Shown piece after piece: positions 1-8,639 of a stretch of 64,000 nucleotides of DNA; position 1 is the first letter of the stretch; each line of letters begins with the position of its first letter. The stretch is from GCA-003244245 sp036501085. Its GTDB lineage: Bacteria > Actinomycetota > Actinomycetes > Mycobacteriales > Pseudonocardiaceae. The stretch covers positions 1-64,000 of the forward strand of contig DASYAZ010000141.1 of assembly GCA_036501085.1 (NCBI GenBank), written 5' to 3'. The notes beneath the pieces are model-generated. The model was not told the origin of the DNA. It saw nothing but the letters and a program-made list of their open reading frames with translations, and made no database searches. A program made the translations under genes and the position numbers.

Positions 1-166
1 CCTGCATGGGGAAGTAGGACCTCAGGACCTGCTTGAGCGGGTCCTTCTTCTGGGCCTTGCTGAACGTGTAGTCGGTTCCGTAGTGCTTCACCGGCTCGTG
101 GTACAACGGCTCCCAGGCAAGCTCCTGGATCTTCTGGTGAGCCTTCGCCACACTCTGGCGACTCAT
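1..166 (-). CDS. prmA: Propane monooxygenase hydroxylase large subunit, N-terminal fragment (runs off window)
   Basis: Only the first 55 codons are inside the window. The translation begins MSRQSVAKAHQKIQEL and contains FSKAQKKDPLKQVLRSYFPM. I recognise this as the N-terminus of the alpha subunit of soluble di-iron propane/acetone monooxygenases (PrmA/MimA), which hydroxylate propane and small ketones with a reductase and coupling protein. The di-iron ligands lie beyond the window edge and are not seen. ATG at 166 is preceded by GGAGTGACA, a fitting ribosome binding site. The gene is divergent from a MimR-like activator, the usual arrangement for this operon. Assignment rests on recalled similarity of the first 55 residues plus context. 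Confidence 0.8.
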   Translation of the reverse strand, partial: MSRQSVAKAHQKIQELAWEPLYHEPVKHYGTDYTFSKAQKKDPLKQVLRSYFPMQ

Positions 167-326
167 TGTCACTCCTTACCCGGCGCTCAGTTCGGCTGAG
201 ACACACTGGCTTCGGTCTTGATCAAGTTCTCGGGTACCGTCATCTCATCGGGCTTCGACCGCACGGCATACGCCCGGCCTCATACGGCTGTGGTACCGAT
301 CACAGCCGGTACCGGGACATATCGCG

Positions 327-341
327 GTCTCAACTTGAGAC
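327..341. promoter_or_regulatory. Perfect 15-bp palindrome, candidate activator site
   Basis: GTCTCAA-C-TTGAGAC is a perfect inverted repeat with 7-bp arms, lying between the divergent monooxygenase and regulator genes. A half-site-like TGAGACA also occurs at 197-203. The location suggests the binding site of the adjacent Fis-type activator; binding itself is inferred. Confidence 0.5.
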
Positions 342-462
342 AGTTCGACTCCGCGCGGTTGCCTATCGTTTTCTTCGCCGCAGGAGTAGCGTCGAGCCAG
401 TTGCCACCAGCGCTATTTCGCTCGGCAAGCACGCCCGAGGGAGCTCCAAGGAGGCAACGCCC

Positions 463-2319
463 TTGGCTGACCTACGCCCGCCACTTGATGACGCCGCCGG
501 TGCACCGAATCGAGACACGCGCCATGGCGGCGGGTTGGCGCAGGCCCGGGAGCTGTTCCTGACCGCCGAACCCGTCCAACCGGGCGTGGTCAGGGACAGC
601 ATCCTGGCGTCGTGGACACGGTCCCGGGAGTCGCAGGTCGCCGCCGATCATCTCGAGCTGCCGTTCAATCCCAACCTCGACCGCAAGTCACGGCTCGCGC
701 ACAGCGCGGACCAGGTCATCAGCACGGCATACGCGCAGTACGCCGGCGAGCCGATCAGCGTCATCCTCACCGACGCGGCGGGCGTCGTGCTGGACCGCCG
801 CACCGGCGACTCCCGCTTGCAGCAGAAACTGGACAAGGTGTCGCTCTCCCCCGGATTCAGCTACGCGGAGCAGTTCGCCGGGACCAACGGGATCGGCACC
901 ACGCTGGAAGGCCGCGGACCCGCGCACGTGTTCGGCCACGAGCACTACGTCGAGCACCTGGAGGACCTGGCCTGTGCGGGCGCACCGATCCGCCACCCGA
1001 CCACCGGCAAGGTGCTGGGCATCCTCGACCTCACCTGCTGGCGAACCGACGCGAACCCGGCGATGATCACCGCGGCCGCCAGCATCGCCGAACAGATCGA
1101 GGAAGCCCTGCTGGAGCAGGTCGGTCGCCGGGAGCTCACCCTGCTGCACGATTACCTGCTGGCCTGCCGGCGTAACCGGGGCGCCGTGCTGGCGATCAGC
1201 ACCGACCTGGTGATGATGAACGACAGCGCCCGGGAGCTCATCGATCCGCAGGATCAGGTGACGTTGCTGGGGAAAGCAACGGAGGCGCTGGCCGGCGATA
1301 AGACGCGGGTGTTCACCACCTCGCTGCCCAGCGGGGCGACCGCGCGGGTGCACTGCAGGCCGAGCTGGAGCGAGTCGACCACGATCGGCGGCGTCATCCA
1401 GGTGCAGCTGCTCCCCACCGAGCCGGCCACCCGCTCGGTGGATCGCGGGTCGCTGACCCGCAGCCAGTCCATGCCCGGTGTGGTCGGCTCGAGCCCGCCG
1501 TGGGTGCGGTGCTGCCTGGAGGTCGAGGCCCACCTGCGGGCCGGTGAGTGGCTGGATATCGAGGGTGAGGCGGGGGTAGGCAAGCTGACGGTGGTACACG
1601 GTGCACATCTGGCCGGCACTCCGAGCGCGCACCTGCGGGTACTGGACGCCGAGGACTGCACCGACAGCGAGGAGTGGCTCGGCGTGGTTGCCGACGAGGT
1701 GACTCTCCGGGTCGGCACCCTGGTACTGCGGCACGTCGACCGGCTACCCGACGACGTACTACACGCGCTGACCGCGCTGCTCCAGGCGACCCGGCGCGCC
1801 GCCGACCGCCCGTTGAGCTGGGTCGTGGTGACCCACGGCAGTAGCGGGCCGCGCAGGGACGAGCTGGCCAACCTGATCAGATGCTTCCCGTCCTCGGTGC
1901 AGATCCCACCATTGCGCCAGCACATCGAGGACCTCCCCGAGCTCGTCCGCGTGCTCATCGCACGGCTGACCCGGGGGGCCCATCTGACGTGCTCACCGGA
2001 AGTGATGCGGCTGCTCAGGCGTAACCGGTGGCCGGGCAACGTCGAGCAGCTGCGCGAGATGCTGCTCAAGATCGTGGCCCGCCGCCGCACCGGGGTGATC
2101 GAGCTGGCGGATCTACCGCCTGAGGCGATGGCGACCGCCCGGCGGGTGCTCACCCCGCTGGAGTCCATCGAACGGGACGCGGTCGTGGAAGCATTGATCA
2201 ACACCGCTGGCGACCGCGTCGATGCGGCCCGCCACCTCGGTATGTCCCGGGCCACCATCTACCGCAAGATCCGGTACTACGGGATCAAGGTACCGAGGTC
2301 ACCCTCGCGGCGAGCCTGA
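463..2319 (+). CDS. mimR: MimR/AcoR-like GAF-AAA-Fis transcriptional activator
   Basis: Probable activator of the divergent propane monooxygenase operon. From the TTG start (618 aa), residues about 25-220 form an N-terminal GAF-type sensor region (FAGTNGIGTTLEGRGPAHVFG, then GAPIRHPTTGKVLGILDLT). A degenerate AAA+ module follows, then a C-terminal Fis-type helix-turn-helix (ARHLGMSRATIYRKIRYYGI). The P-loop reads GEAGVGKL, with Leu instead of Thr/Ser, and there is no GAFTGA loop. This fits actinobacterial homologues that work without sigma-54. Start choice: TTG at 463 has a perfect AAGGAGG at 448-454. The open frame continues upstream to 166, but that stretch is the divergent promoter region. 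The substrate sensed cannot be read from sequence. Confidence 0.8.
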   Translation: MADLRPPLDDAAGAPNRDTRHGGGLAQARELFLTAEPVQPGVVRDSILASWTRSRESQVAADHLELPFNPNLDRKSRLAHSADQVISTAYAQYAGEPISVILTDAAGVVLDRRTGDSRLQQKLDKVSLSPGFSYAEQFAGTNGIGTTLEGRGPAHVFGHEHYVEHLEDLACAGAPIRHPTTGKVLGILDLTCWRTDANPAMITAAASIAEQIEEALLEQVGRRELTLLHDYLLACRRNRGAVLAISTDLVMMNDSARELIDPQDQVTLLGKATEALAGDKTRVFTTSLPSGATARVHCRPSWSESTTIGGVIQVQLLPTEPATRSVDRGSLTRSQSMPGVVGSSPPWVRCCLEVEAHLRAGEWLDIEGEAGVGKLTVVHGAHLAGTPSAHLRVLDAEDCTDSEEWLGVVADEVTLRVGTLVLRHVDRLPDDVLHALTALLQATRRAADRPLSWVVVTHGSSGPRRDELANLIRCFPSSVQIPPLRQHIEDLPELVRVLIARLTRGAHLTCSPEVMRLLRRNRWPGNVEQLREMLLKIVARRRTGVIELADLPPEAMATARRVLTPLESIERDAVVEALINTAGDRVDAARHLGMSRATIYRKIRYYGIKVPRSPSRRA

Positions 2320-2330
2320 CAGCTCTCGCC

Positions 2331-2579
2331 TCAGCTCTCGCCGAGCACCGCGGCCCGGATCTCGGCCAGGTGCTCGCGAACGTTCTCGGATACCTGCCGG
2401 TTCCCTTCGGCGGCCGGCTCGATGCCCAGTGCCCGCAGGAGCTGCGCCGCCGGCTCGCCGGGGTCACCGGTGGCCCCCAGCACCGGATGCAGACCCTGCT
2501 CGGCCAGGTGATGGAACACGAGATTGACGATGCTCCACGGGTTGAAAGTCTCTGCCTGAGGCGGATCCTGTCGGCTCAT
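2331..2579 (-). CDS. Small conserved hypothetical protein (82 aa)
   Basis: I do not recognise a named family. The 82-residue protein starts MSRQDPPQAETFNPW and has a predicted helical C-terminal half (EGNRQVSENVREHLAEIRAAVLG). There is no signal peptide or membrane segment. The ATG at 2579 has GGAGG seven bases upstream on the minus strand, which supports it as a real gene. It converges with the mimR-like gene, only 11 bp separating the two stop codons, and lies downstream of the methyltransferase gene in the same direction. Function unknown. Confidence 0.6.
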   Translation of the reverse strand: MSRQDPPQAETFNPWSIVNLVFHHLAEQGLHPVLGATGDPGEPAAQLLRALGIEPAAEGNRQVSENVREHLAEIRAAVLGES

Positions 2580-2665
2580 CGGTACCTCCACCGTCAGCGG
2601 CGAGTGCACCCACGTTATGCGCCGAAGCCCGGTGACGATGGTGCCCGTCTCATATTGCGACCGCG

Positions 2666-3370
2666 TCAGGCTCGCCCCACCACCGCCCAGGCCCGGGCGT
2701 CCAGCCGGAATGGCCCGCCGGGCGAGCCCAGGCGCTCGGCGAGCCGGGACCGCAACGCCGCTCGCCGCTCCGGCGGGAGCGACACGCAGAAGGCGCCCGA
2801 CGGAGCTACGCCGGCCTCGATCGGGGCCCACAGGTCGTCGAAGTCCCGGTGGCCGGCGCTCACCACCACCGGGCCCACCTCCACGTCCGCCAGGCCGGCA
2901 TCCCGCCACAACCGGCCCAGCTCCTCGGGAGAGCAGAACCGCATTCGGCTGCCCTCGTCGAGAGCGCGGGCCGGCTCGCCCTCCACATCGATGATCTCGG
3001 CGACGCCGGCAGCGGCGTCGGCCATGAAATTCACCACCAGCTGGGCTAGGACAGCGTCAAAAGTGGCGGCCTCGAATGGGAGCGCCTCCGCCGTCCCCAC
3101 CCGGACATCGGCCCCCGGCACCCGTGCCCGGCAGGCACCGGCATAGCTGTCGGACGGGTCGAGGGCCGCCACCAGCGCCGGTTCCCCGACCACGCCGGAG
3201 CGAACGAGAGTGACCGCGCCCGGCCCGCACCCCACGTCGAGCACCCGGGCGCCGGGACCCACCCCCGCCCGCTCGACGAGGGCGGCGGCCAAGGCCGGCC
3301 CGTAGCGCCCGATGTGGAGGTCGTAAGCCTCGGGCGACGTCCGGAACGAGGCGAGATCGTCCGTCGGCAC
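2666..3370 (-). CDS. Class I SAM-dependent methyltransferase
   Basis: A predicted cytosolic methyltransferase of about 234 aa. Motif I is clear (ARVLDVGCGPGAVTL), with the post-motif AALDPSDSY and a motif II/III region (EALPFEAATFDAVLAQLVVNF) typical of the UbiE-like class I fold. The substrate cannot be assigned. I prefer the GTG start at 3370, giving VPTDDLASFRTSPEAYDLHIGRYGP, because related proteins begin close to this point. An ATG 57 bases upstream (3427) is also in frame, and neither has a convincing ribosome binding site. No operon partner of obvious function is adjacent. Confidence 0.75.
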   Translation of the reverse strand: MPTDDLASFRTSPEAYDLHIGRYGPALAAALVERAGVGPGARVLDVGCGPGAVTLVRSGVVGEPALVAALDPSDSYAGACRARVPGADVRVGTAEALPFEAATFDAVLAQLVVNFMADAAAGVAEIIDVEGEPARALDEGSRMRFCSPEELGRLWRDAGLADVEVGPVVVSAGHRDFDDLWAPIEAGVAPSGAFCVSLPPERRAALRSRLAERLGSPGGPFRLDARAWAVVGRA

Positions 3371-3438
3371 AGCGTCATATCGTGTCTTATCAGGCCACCG
3401 CAGCGGTGACCGCTGTGGCCATGGCAATGAACGTCACG

Positions 3439-3615
3439 TTAAGATTGTTGCGCCGTCACGCACGTAGACTCAAGGTAGCTCAGCAAGGTCTTTGTGACGC
3501 CCTCAATACCGTGCGCGTCTTTCAGATGCTGGGCTACCTGGCCCATCAGTTCACTCTTGTCGACTGCGGCGAACTGACTGCCACACTCCTCATGCCCGCA
3601 TCGAAATTGGTACAT
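3439..3615 (-). CDS. DUF1059 small protein
   Basis: A 58-aa protein beginning MYQFRCGHEECGSQF, with VAQHLKDAHGIEG following. The CGHEEC pair and the later H..DAH give the C-x4-C...H-x4-H pattern of DUF1059, a small presumably zinc-binding family of unknown role. The ATG at 3615 has GGAAGAGAG upstream on the minus strand. A longer frame starting 33 bases earlier lacks this signal. The gene stands alone between a methyltransferase and a permease. Confidence 0.75.
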   Translation of the reverse strand: MYQFRCGHEECGSQFAAVDKSELMGQVAQHLKDAHGIEGVTKTLLSYLESTCVTAQQS

Positions 3616-3814
3616 TTCTTTCTCTCTTCCCTCAACATCGGGGCGCAAGTGGCATCGATCACGACCACCTGCTACACACCTAAGCTTCGGACGGCACCCC
3701 CGTCCGGTTCAGCTCCTGGTCGCGTTCACAAGATTCGAGCCGTTACTGCTGGTCAGGCCTTCCGGCAGTGACACTTGATCGTGACCGGGCCCGGGTGACC
3801 GGTCTTGATCCCGG

Positions 3815-5233
3815 TCAGGTTCTGGTGCCGGTGGTGATCGCGGACTCGTCTGGATCCGGGACGGGTCCGAAACCCCGCCTTACCGGGAACAGGCGCATCA
3901 GCCACCAGTATGCCGCGGCCGCGACCACCAAGCCCACTATCCACGAGATGTCTGCATGCCCGAGCCAGGACACCGCGGGCCCGGTGAAAAAGCTCATGCT
4001 CACGAACGGCACTGCGGCGACCACCGCGAGGAGATAGGCAGTCATGGTTCGAGCGTCAACTCCCCCGTAGCGACCGGCCGAGTCGAAGATCGCATCGATG
4101 TCGTAGATCTCCCGCCGGATCAGATAGAAATCCACTAAATTGATCGCCGTCCAGGGGATCAGGAAGTAGGCGAGCAACAGGATGAAACTTTGGAAGTTAC
4201 CAAGAAAGTCGTGGCGCCCGAGAATACCCACTGCGGTGCCGATCGCAGCAGCCGTGACAATCACGCCGGCGCGGACACGAGGGGAGACTCGCCACCGGGT
4301 CACCGCAGTCACAGTCGTGGTTACCGACATGAACAGTCCATAGAGATTCAGCGCATTGACCCCGGCTATGCCGAGCAAGATCACGAAGAAGAACAGTCCT
4401 CTAGCACCTGCAGCCTGATTGACGATGAAATCTACCGAGCCGCCGGCGAACGCGTTGGGCGCGACCGAGACAGCGATAGCCCCCAACGACATCATCCAGA
4501 CCGCGGAAAGCACCAACCCGGCGTAGGTGTACCAGAAAGACGCGCGTGCCGATGTGCTCTCCGGAAGATAACGGGAATAGTCGGCGACATAGGGGGCATA
4601 TGCGAGCTGCCAGGTCGCGGACAGTGCTATACCGAGCAATATCGTACCCGCCGACACTCCAGCCTGGGTCGGAGCGAGAACGTCGGGACGGTGGATCACC
4701 AGTTCGATCGTCAGATAGGCGAAAGCCAGTGCACTCGTCAGGCTGACCCACTTCTGCACTGCGTGGATGAGGCGGTATCCGAACACCGTCACCACCAGCA
4801 CGGTGGTGGACACCGCGATAATGCTCGGGACGACCGGCAGACCGATCCATCCGGCAAGGGCTCGACCTCCCTGAACGCCGGTGACCGCGAAGGAACCCAG
4901 ATACATCAGGATGATCAGCACCAGCGGCAGCGCAGCCCCGGAATATCCGAACTGCGCCCTACTTTGAATCATCTGCGGAATGCCTAGCTTGGGGCCTTGC
5001 ACGGAGTGCAGCGCCACGAACACCGCGCCGAAAACATTTCCGATTACCAGCGAAACCAGCGCCCAAGGCAAGCTGAGCCCAATGGCGACGTTGAGGGCGC
5101 CAGCGGCAATTGTCGTGACCTGCATATTGGCGCCGAACCACAGCGTGAACAAGCTACGCGCACGGCCATAGCGCTCGGCGAGTGGAACAAATTCTATGGA
5201 GCGTTGCTCGGATCTCCATCCAGTGGCACTCAT
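3815..5233 (-). CDS. NCS1-family purine/cytosine-type permease
   Basis: A 472-aa integral membrane protein with about twelve hydrophobic segments. It has the NCS1 hallmarks near the N-terminus (LFTLWFGANMQVTTIAAGAL) and in the centre (WQLAYAPYVADYSRYLP), so it probably imports a nucleobase, hydantoin or related compound by cation symport. The length matches the CodB/PucI group, but the exact substrate is not predictable. The ATG at 5233 has GAAGGA upstream. No catabolic partner gene lies next to it, so it may be an orphan transporter in this accessory stretch. Confidence 0.85.
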   Translation of the reverse strand: MSATGWRSEQRSIEFVPLAERYGRARSLFTLWFGANMQVTTIAAGALNVAIGLSLPWALVSLVIGNVFGAVFVALHSVQGPKLGIPQMIQSRAQFGYSGAALPLVLIILMYLGSFAVTGVQGGRALAGWIGLPVVPSIIAVSTTVLVVTVFGYRLIHAVQKWVSLTSALAFAYLTIELVIHRPDVLAPTQAGVSAGTILLGIALSATWQLAYAPYVADYSRYLPESTSARASFWYTYAGLVLSAVWMMSLGAIAVSVAPNAFAGGSVDFIVNQAAGARGLFFFVILLGIAGVNALNLYGLFMSVTTTVTAVTRWRVSPRVRAGVIVTAAAIGTAVGILGRHDFLGNFQSFILLLAYFLIPWTAINLVDFYLIRREIYDIDAIFDSAGRYGGVDARTMTAYLLAVVAAVPFVSMSFFTGPAVSWLGHADISWIVGLVVAAAAYWWLMRLFPVRRGFGPVPDPDESAITTGTRT

Positions 5234-5605
5234 GAGGTCCTTCGAGACAGGCCGTCATGGAGTACGGCAGCACGGCAGGTTGATCGAATACGATATCCGT
5301 ACGGCGCGCCGCAGATCATCGGTTCCAGCGAATCCGCACCGCCCGGGTGATGGTCCCGCTGCTCCAGTGGATAGGTTGCGCGTGCATGACGCGTCCCCCA
5401 CTTCCTGTGCAGGCAGCCGTCACCTGGGTTTACGCCCGCTCACCAGCGCAGCCGGAGTCCGGGGGCGTCACTCACCTACCCGAAATAGCCGCTAATCGCC
5501 AGCACCAGCACATACCGTTGAGAAGTGCCCGTAGTGGTCAAAAGGAGCATTCGCAGAGTACGTCGGGAACCAGGGACCTGAGTCGTCTGCCCTCTGATCC
5601 ACAAG
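5234..5605. other. Intergenic region upstream of the permease
   Basis: No credible gene, RNA or repeat is visible. It must contain the permease promoter on the minus strand. The right end merges into the decayed DUF899 fragment. Confidence 0.4.
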
Positions 5606-5785
5606 ATGAAGGCGCGCACCCGCGAAGGTGACGCGATCGCGGCGGCCTGCCGGCGGCTGCCGATGGTGGAAGTGGACCCCACCATCACGCTGATCGGCCC
5701 GCACGGGCCGGTCACGCTGCCGGAGGTGTTCGAGGGCCGCCGAGAGCTGATCGCCTACTTTCACATGTGGCAAGCCGTGGTCCCG
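5606..5785 (+). pseudogene. DUF899 (thioredoxin-like) gene remnant
   Basis: The frame encodes KARTREGDAIAAACRRLPM, then EVDPTITLIGPHGPVTLPEVFEGRRELIAYFHMW. I recognise this as the N-terminal part of DUF899 proteins, which normally continue for about 200 further residues. Here similarity stops after roughly 57 residues and the frame ends at 5830 in unrelated sequence. The usual start region is also missing upstream. This is a truncated remnant with no likely function. Confidence 0.65.
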
Positions 5786-5930
5786 CCTGGAATCCGGACA
5801 CTCCGACGACTAACCCGAGTGATTCCGTGAAGATCGCCTCAGGTGACGGGGCCTCAGCGTGCCGACCTGCCCTGGGTGATCAACCGAGCATGGGCATGCT
5901 CGCTGGTTGGGTGCCGCGAGCGACATCAGT

Positions 5931-6040
5931 GTGGCTGTTGCCTAATCGGCGAGGGCGCCCGTGAACTCGACCGGATCGACATACATATGCCCTGGCCACG
6001 TCGATGGCGTCGAGTTCACGGCGCAATAGGCAACAGCCAC
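5931..6040. repeat. Imperfect long inverted repeat
   Basis: The left arm (5931-5971) starts GTGGCTGTTGCCTA and ends CGTGAACTCGAC. The right arm (6009-6040) is its reverse complement, minus about nine internal bases, separated by a 37-base loop. It lies exactly between two truncated genes, the DUF899 remnant and the half methyltransferase, and may mark the scar of a small mobile element or a rearrangement point. Confidence 0.6.
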
Positions 6041-6077
6041 TCACCTGCGAGCGCGAGCGAAGCCCGGCGCGGAACGG

Positions 6078-6560
6078 GTGAGCTGGATCCGTAGCGAGGC
6101 GTCCACTCTTCCTCCGATGGCAGCCGACCTAGTCACCATGACCGGGAACGCCGCCCAAGCGATCATCGACCCAACCGAGTGGGACGCGACGCTGCGCGGC
6201 ATACGCTGCGCGCTTCGCCCTGGCGGGCACCTTGTCTTCGAGACCAGAGATCCCGACGACTGTGCGTGGCGGGAGTGGAACCGCGCGGCGTCCTACCGGA
6301 TCACCGAAATCGAGGGCCTCGGCGCGGTCGAGAGCTGGGTCGAGCTGACCGACATGCGCGGCCCGCTGGTCAGCTTCGAGTGGACCTGGGTCTTCGCCGC
6401 CGATGGCGCGGTGCTGACCTCGGATTCGACCCTGGGTTTCCGCGAGCGCGACGAAGTCGAGGCCGACCTGTTCGCGCACGGATACGTCGTGGACGACGTC
6501 CGTGACGCGCCGGACCGGCCTCGACGAGAGCTGGTGTTCCTCGCACACCGGAGGGCATGA
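6078..6560 (+). pseudogene. SAM-dependent methyltransferase, C-terminal fragment
   Basis: The frame reads SEASTLPPMAADLVTMTGN, then a WDATLRGIRCALRPGGHLVFETRDP block. These are motifs II-III of a class I methyltransferase, followed by a complete C-terminal region ending near LVFLAHRRA. The SAM-binding motif I (a GxGxG segment) that should lie 50-70 residues before this is absent, because the frame begins at the edge of the inverted repeat. At 160 aa it is about two thirds of the family's usual length. It therefore looks truncated and probably inactive, though a short product from GTG 6078 is formally possible. Confidence 0.6.
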
Positions 6561-7416
6561 CGCCGCCCGTCCCCCGGTCACGATCCGCTTGGGGTAACCA
6601 CTCCACCCACCTCGGGTGACAGCAGCGGAGTCGCCAACAGGTCGGCGACGAAATCAAGCCACTCGCGCTCCATGCGGTGGTCGCTCTGCAACAACATCAC
6701 CTAGCCCGGAGTAGTCGGGGACGCACTGGCGGTGACAGCGGCGTCGCTGGTGTGCGGTCGGTTCGAACCTGCTGCAACGCGCCTACGGGGCCATGAGAGG
6801 AGGTGGTCGCGGCGAACCGATGCCCGGAACCAGAAGCCATCACAGACCCCACCGGGGCCGCGCTGTTGTGCGACTCACGGCTGATTGACGTGCACGGCGG
6901 CATCTGGGGTAGGGAAGCAGGTAGAGCATCGGGCGGGCTGAACGACGTGGCCCCCTGTCCCGGGTTTGTGATGCGTTGTCGACTATCGGGTGGATCGGAT
7001 AGTGCCGCGGGACACTGTCTCGGTTCATGCCCGTGATCATTCCGGTGTTGACGTCAGGGCAGCTGCTCCGCGATGGCCGGTGCCTGGGCCCACCCGCAGC
7101 TTGGTCATCTTGATGTCCCCTTCCCTGCGCCTACGAACAAGCAACCCAGAGAAAAGAGGGCAGGCAACGCCCGGTAAGTACGTCGTGCTCGAGGCCGACT
7201 GGGTGAACTGTCGCGAGGGAAGGTGCCGCTGCGCGTGATGGACGGTGCCGACACAGACAGCCGGATCCGACCAACACAGTCCGCTGCTTCCGGCAGGCCC
7301 GGGCCTCGACGGTCCCGACTGCCTCCAGCGCCCGCCAATCAGGCTCGGTTGCCCACCAACAGGGCGCAAATGCGGGATAGATCAGCCTTGACCTTCCGCG
7401 TCTACGATGTTCCCAT
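6561..7416. other. Long intergenic region without recognisable genes
   Basis: About 850 bp. Short frames on both strands lack ribosome binding sites and family resemblance, and codon use is irregular, suggesting decayed DNA. The last 250 bases form the leader of the ABC binding protein; a stretch near 7190-7300 faintly resembles part of a cobalamin riboswitch (see findings). Confidence 0.4.
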
Positions 7417-8544
7417 GTGGGTGACATGTTTCACCTCAACGAGTGGACGCCCGGCACGCGTTCCTTCCGTGCTATCACCGCGTTAGCCCTAGTCGGTGGC
7501 CTCGGTGGGGCGCTGTTAGCCGGTTGTGGCAGCGCCGCCCCACCTGCTACCGGCGCTCATGCCCCACCTGCTACCGGTACTCATGTGGTGACCGACTCCA
7601 CCGGGGCGTCGGTGACCGTTCCCGACACGGTCACCCGGGTGGCCGATGCCTGGCCGGCGCACAACGAGATCGTGCAGATGCTCGCCCCCACCGACCAGAT
7701 CGTCGCGACCGTGCTCACACCCTCGATAAGTCCGTGGCTCTACGTTGTCGACCCGACCTTGACCAAGGCGCAGACGGTGTTCACCACCAACAGCACCGTC
7801 AACCTCGAGGCACTGGCACGCCTTCGCCCCGATGTGGTGTTCGCATCCGATCCCGCCCCGTTCGCCGCCCAGACCACCGCGGCGGGCTTCCCCACCCTCC
7901 AACTGATCTTTCAAACCTTCGCGGACCTGAAGAAAGTCGTCGCCACCACCGCCGAGGTCCTCGGACCCGCCGCCCAGGCCCAAGCCCAGCGCTACAACGC
8001 CTACCTGGACAACACCCTGGCCACGCTGACCGCACAGACGTCGAAGATCCCCATGGACCAACGGCCCAGCGTGTTGCACATCCAATCGCTCCAGCCTCTG
8101 ATCATCGATGGCACCAACAGCATCGTCGATGCCTGGATCGGTGCCGCCGGTGGGCGCGACGCCGCCCAGATCGCGGGCAACCTGCGACCGGCCACCATCG
8201 AGCAGATCCTGGCGTGGAACCCCGACGTGATCATCCTGGGATCCAGCACGGGTGGCTCAGGCGCGCAGGCCCTGGCGAAGCTGGCCACCGATCCGGTCTG
8301 GAGCCAAGTCGCCGCGGTACGCAACCATCGTGTCTACGTCAACCCCACCGGCGCGTTCGTCTGGGACCGATACGGCATCGAAGAAGCCCTGCAGATCCAG
8401 TGGGCCGCCAAGACCCTGCATCCCGAACTGTTCCCCAACCTCGACCTGGTCGCCGTGACCAAGGACTTCTACTCCCGATTCCTGCACTACCAACTCACCG
8501 ACGACCAGGCCAAACGAATCCTGGCCGGCCAGAATCCGAGCTGA
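7417..8544 (+). CDS. ABC transporter substrate-binding lipoprotein (iron-siderophore/cobalamin type)
   Basis: A 375-aa protein with an N-terminal signal region ending in the lipobox LLAGC (residues 33-37), so it is predicted to be anchored to the outer face of the membrane. The body matches the periplasmic-binding fold PF01497: VTVPDTVTRVADAWPAHNEIVQML, NLEALARLRPDVVFAS and WNPDVIILG. It likely captures an Fe(III) chelate or corrinoid for import, but no permease or ATPase gene is adjacent. Start is uncertain: ATG at 7417 or the ATG three codons later; neither has a strong ribosome binding site. A 24-bp tandem duplication sits in the linker after the lipobox. Confidence 0.8.
   Translation: MGDMFHLNEWTPGTRSFRAITALALVGGLGGALLAGCGSAAPPATGAHAPPATGTHVVTDSTGASVTVPDTVTRVADAWPAHNEIVQMLAPTDQIVATVLTPSISPWLYVVDPTLTKAQTVFTTNSTVNLEALARLRPDVVFASDPAPFAAQTTAAGFPTLQLIFQTFADLKKVVATTAEVLGPAAQAQAQRYNAYLDNTLATLTAQTSKIPMDQRPSVLHIQSLQPLIIDGTNSIVDAWIGAAGGRDAAQIAGNLRPATIEQILAWNPDVIILGSSTGGSGAQALAKLATDPVWSQVAAVRNHRVYVNPTGAFVWDRYGIEEALQIQWAAKTLHPELFPNLDLVAVTKDFYSRFLHYQLTDDQAKRILAGQNPS
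7537..7584 (+). repeat. 24-bp tandem duplication in lipoprotein linker
   Basis: Two adjacent copies beginning GCCCCACCTGCTACCGG differ at two or three bases and encode APPATGAH then APPATGTH. The repeat lengthens the flexible spacer between the lipid anchor and the binding domain, and looks like a recent slippage product. Confidence 0.8.
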
Positions 8545-8639
8545 GGGTGGCGGGATTGCAGGACGACCGATCCGATCAGGGCTCACCAGTCGACCCAGCC
8601 GACCATCGCCAGGTCCACTGTTGAGACGAGGAAATCACC

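Noticed and set aside
6803..7036. 77-codon plus-strand frame
   Set aside because: No ribosome binding site family match or conserved motif; lies in a decayed-looking intergenic region.
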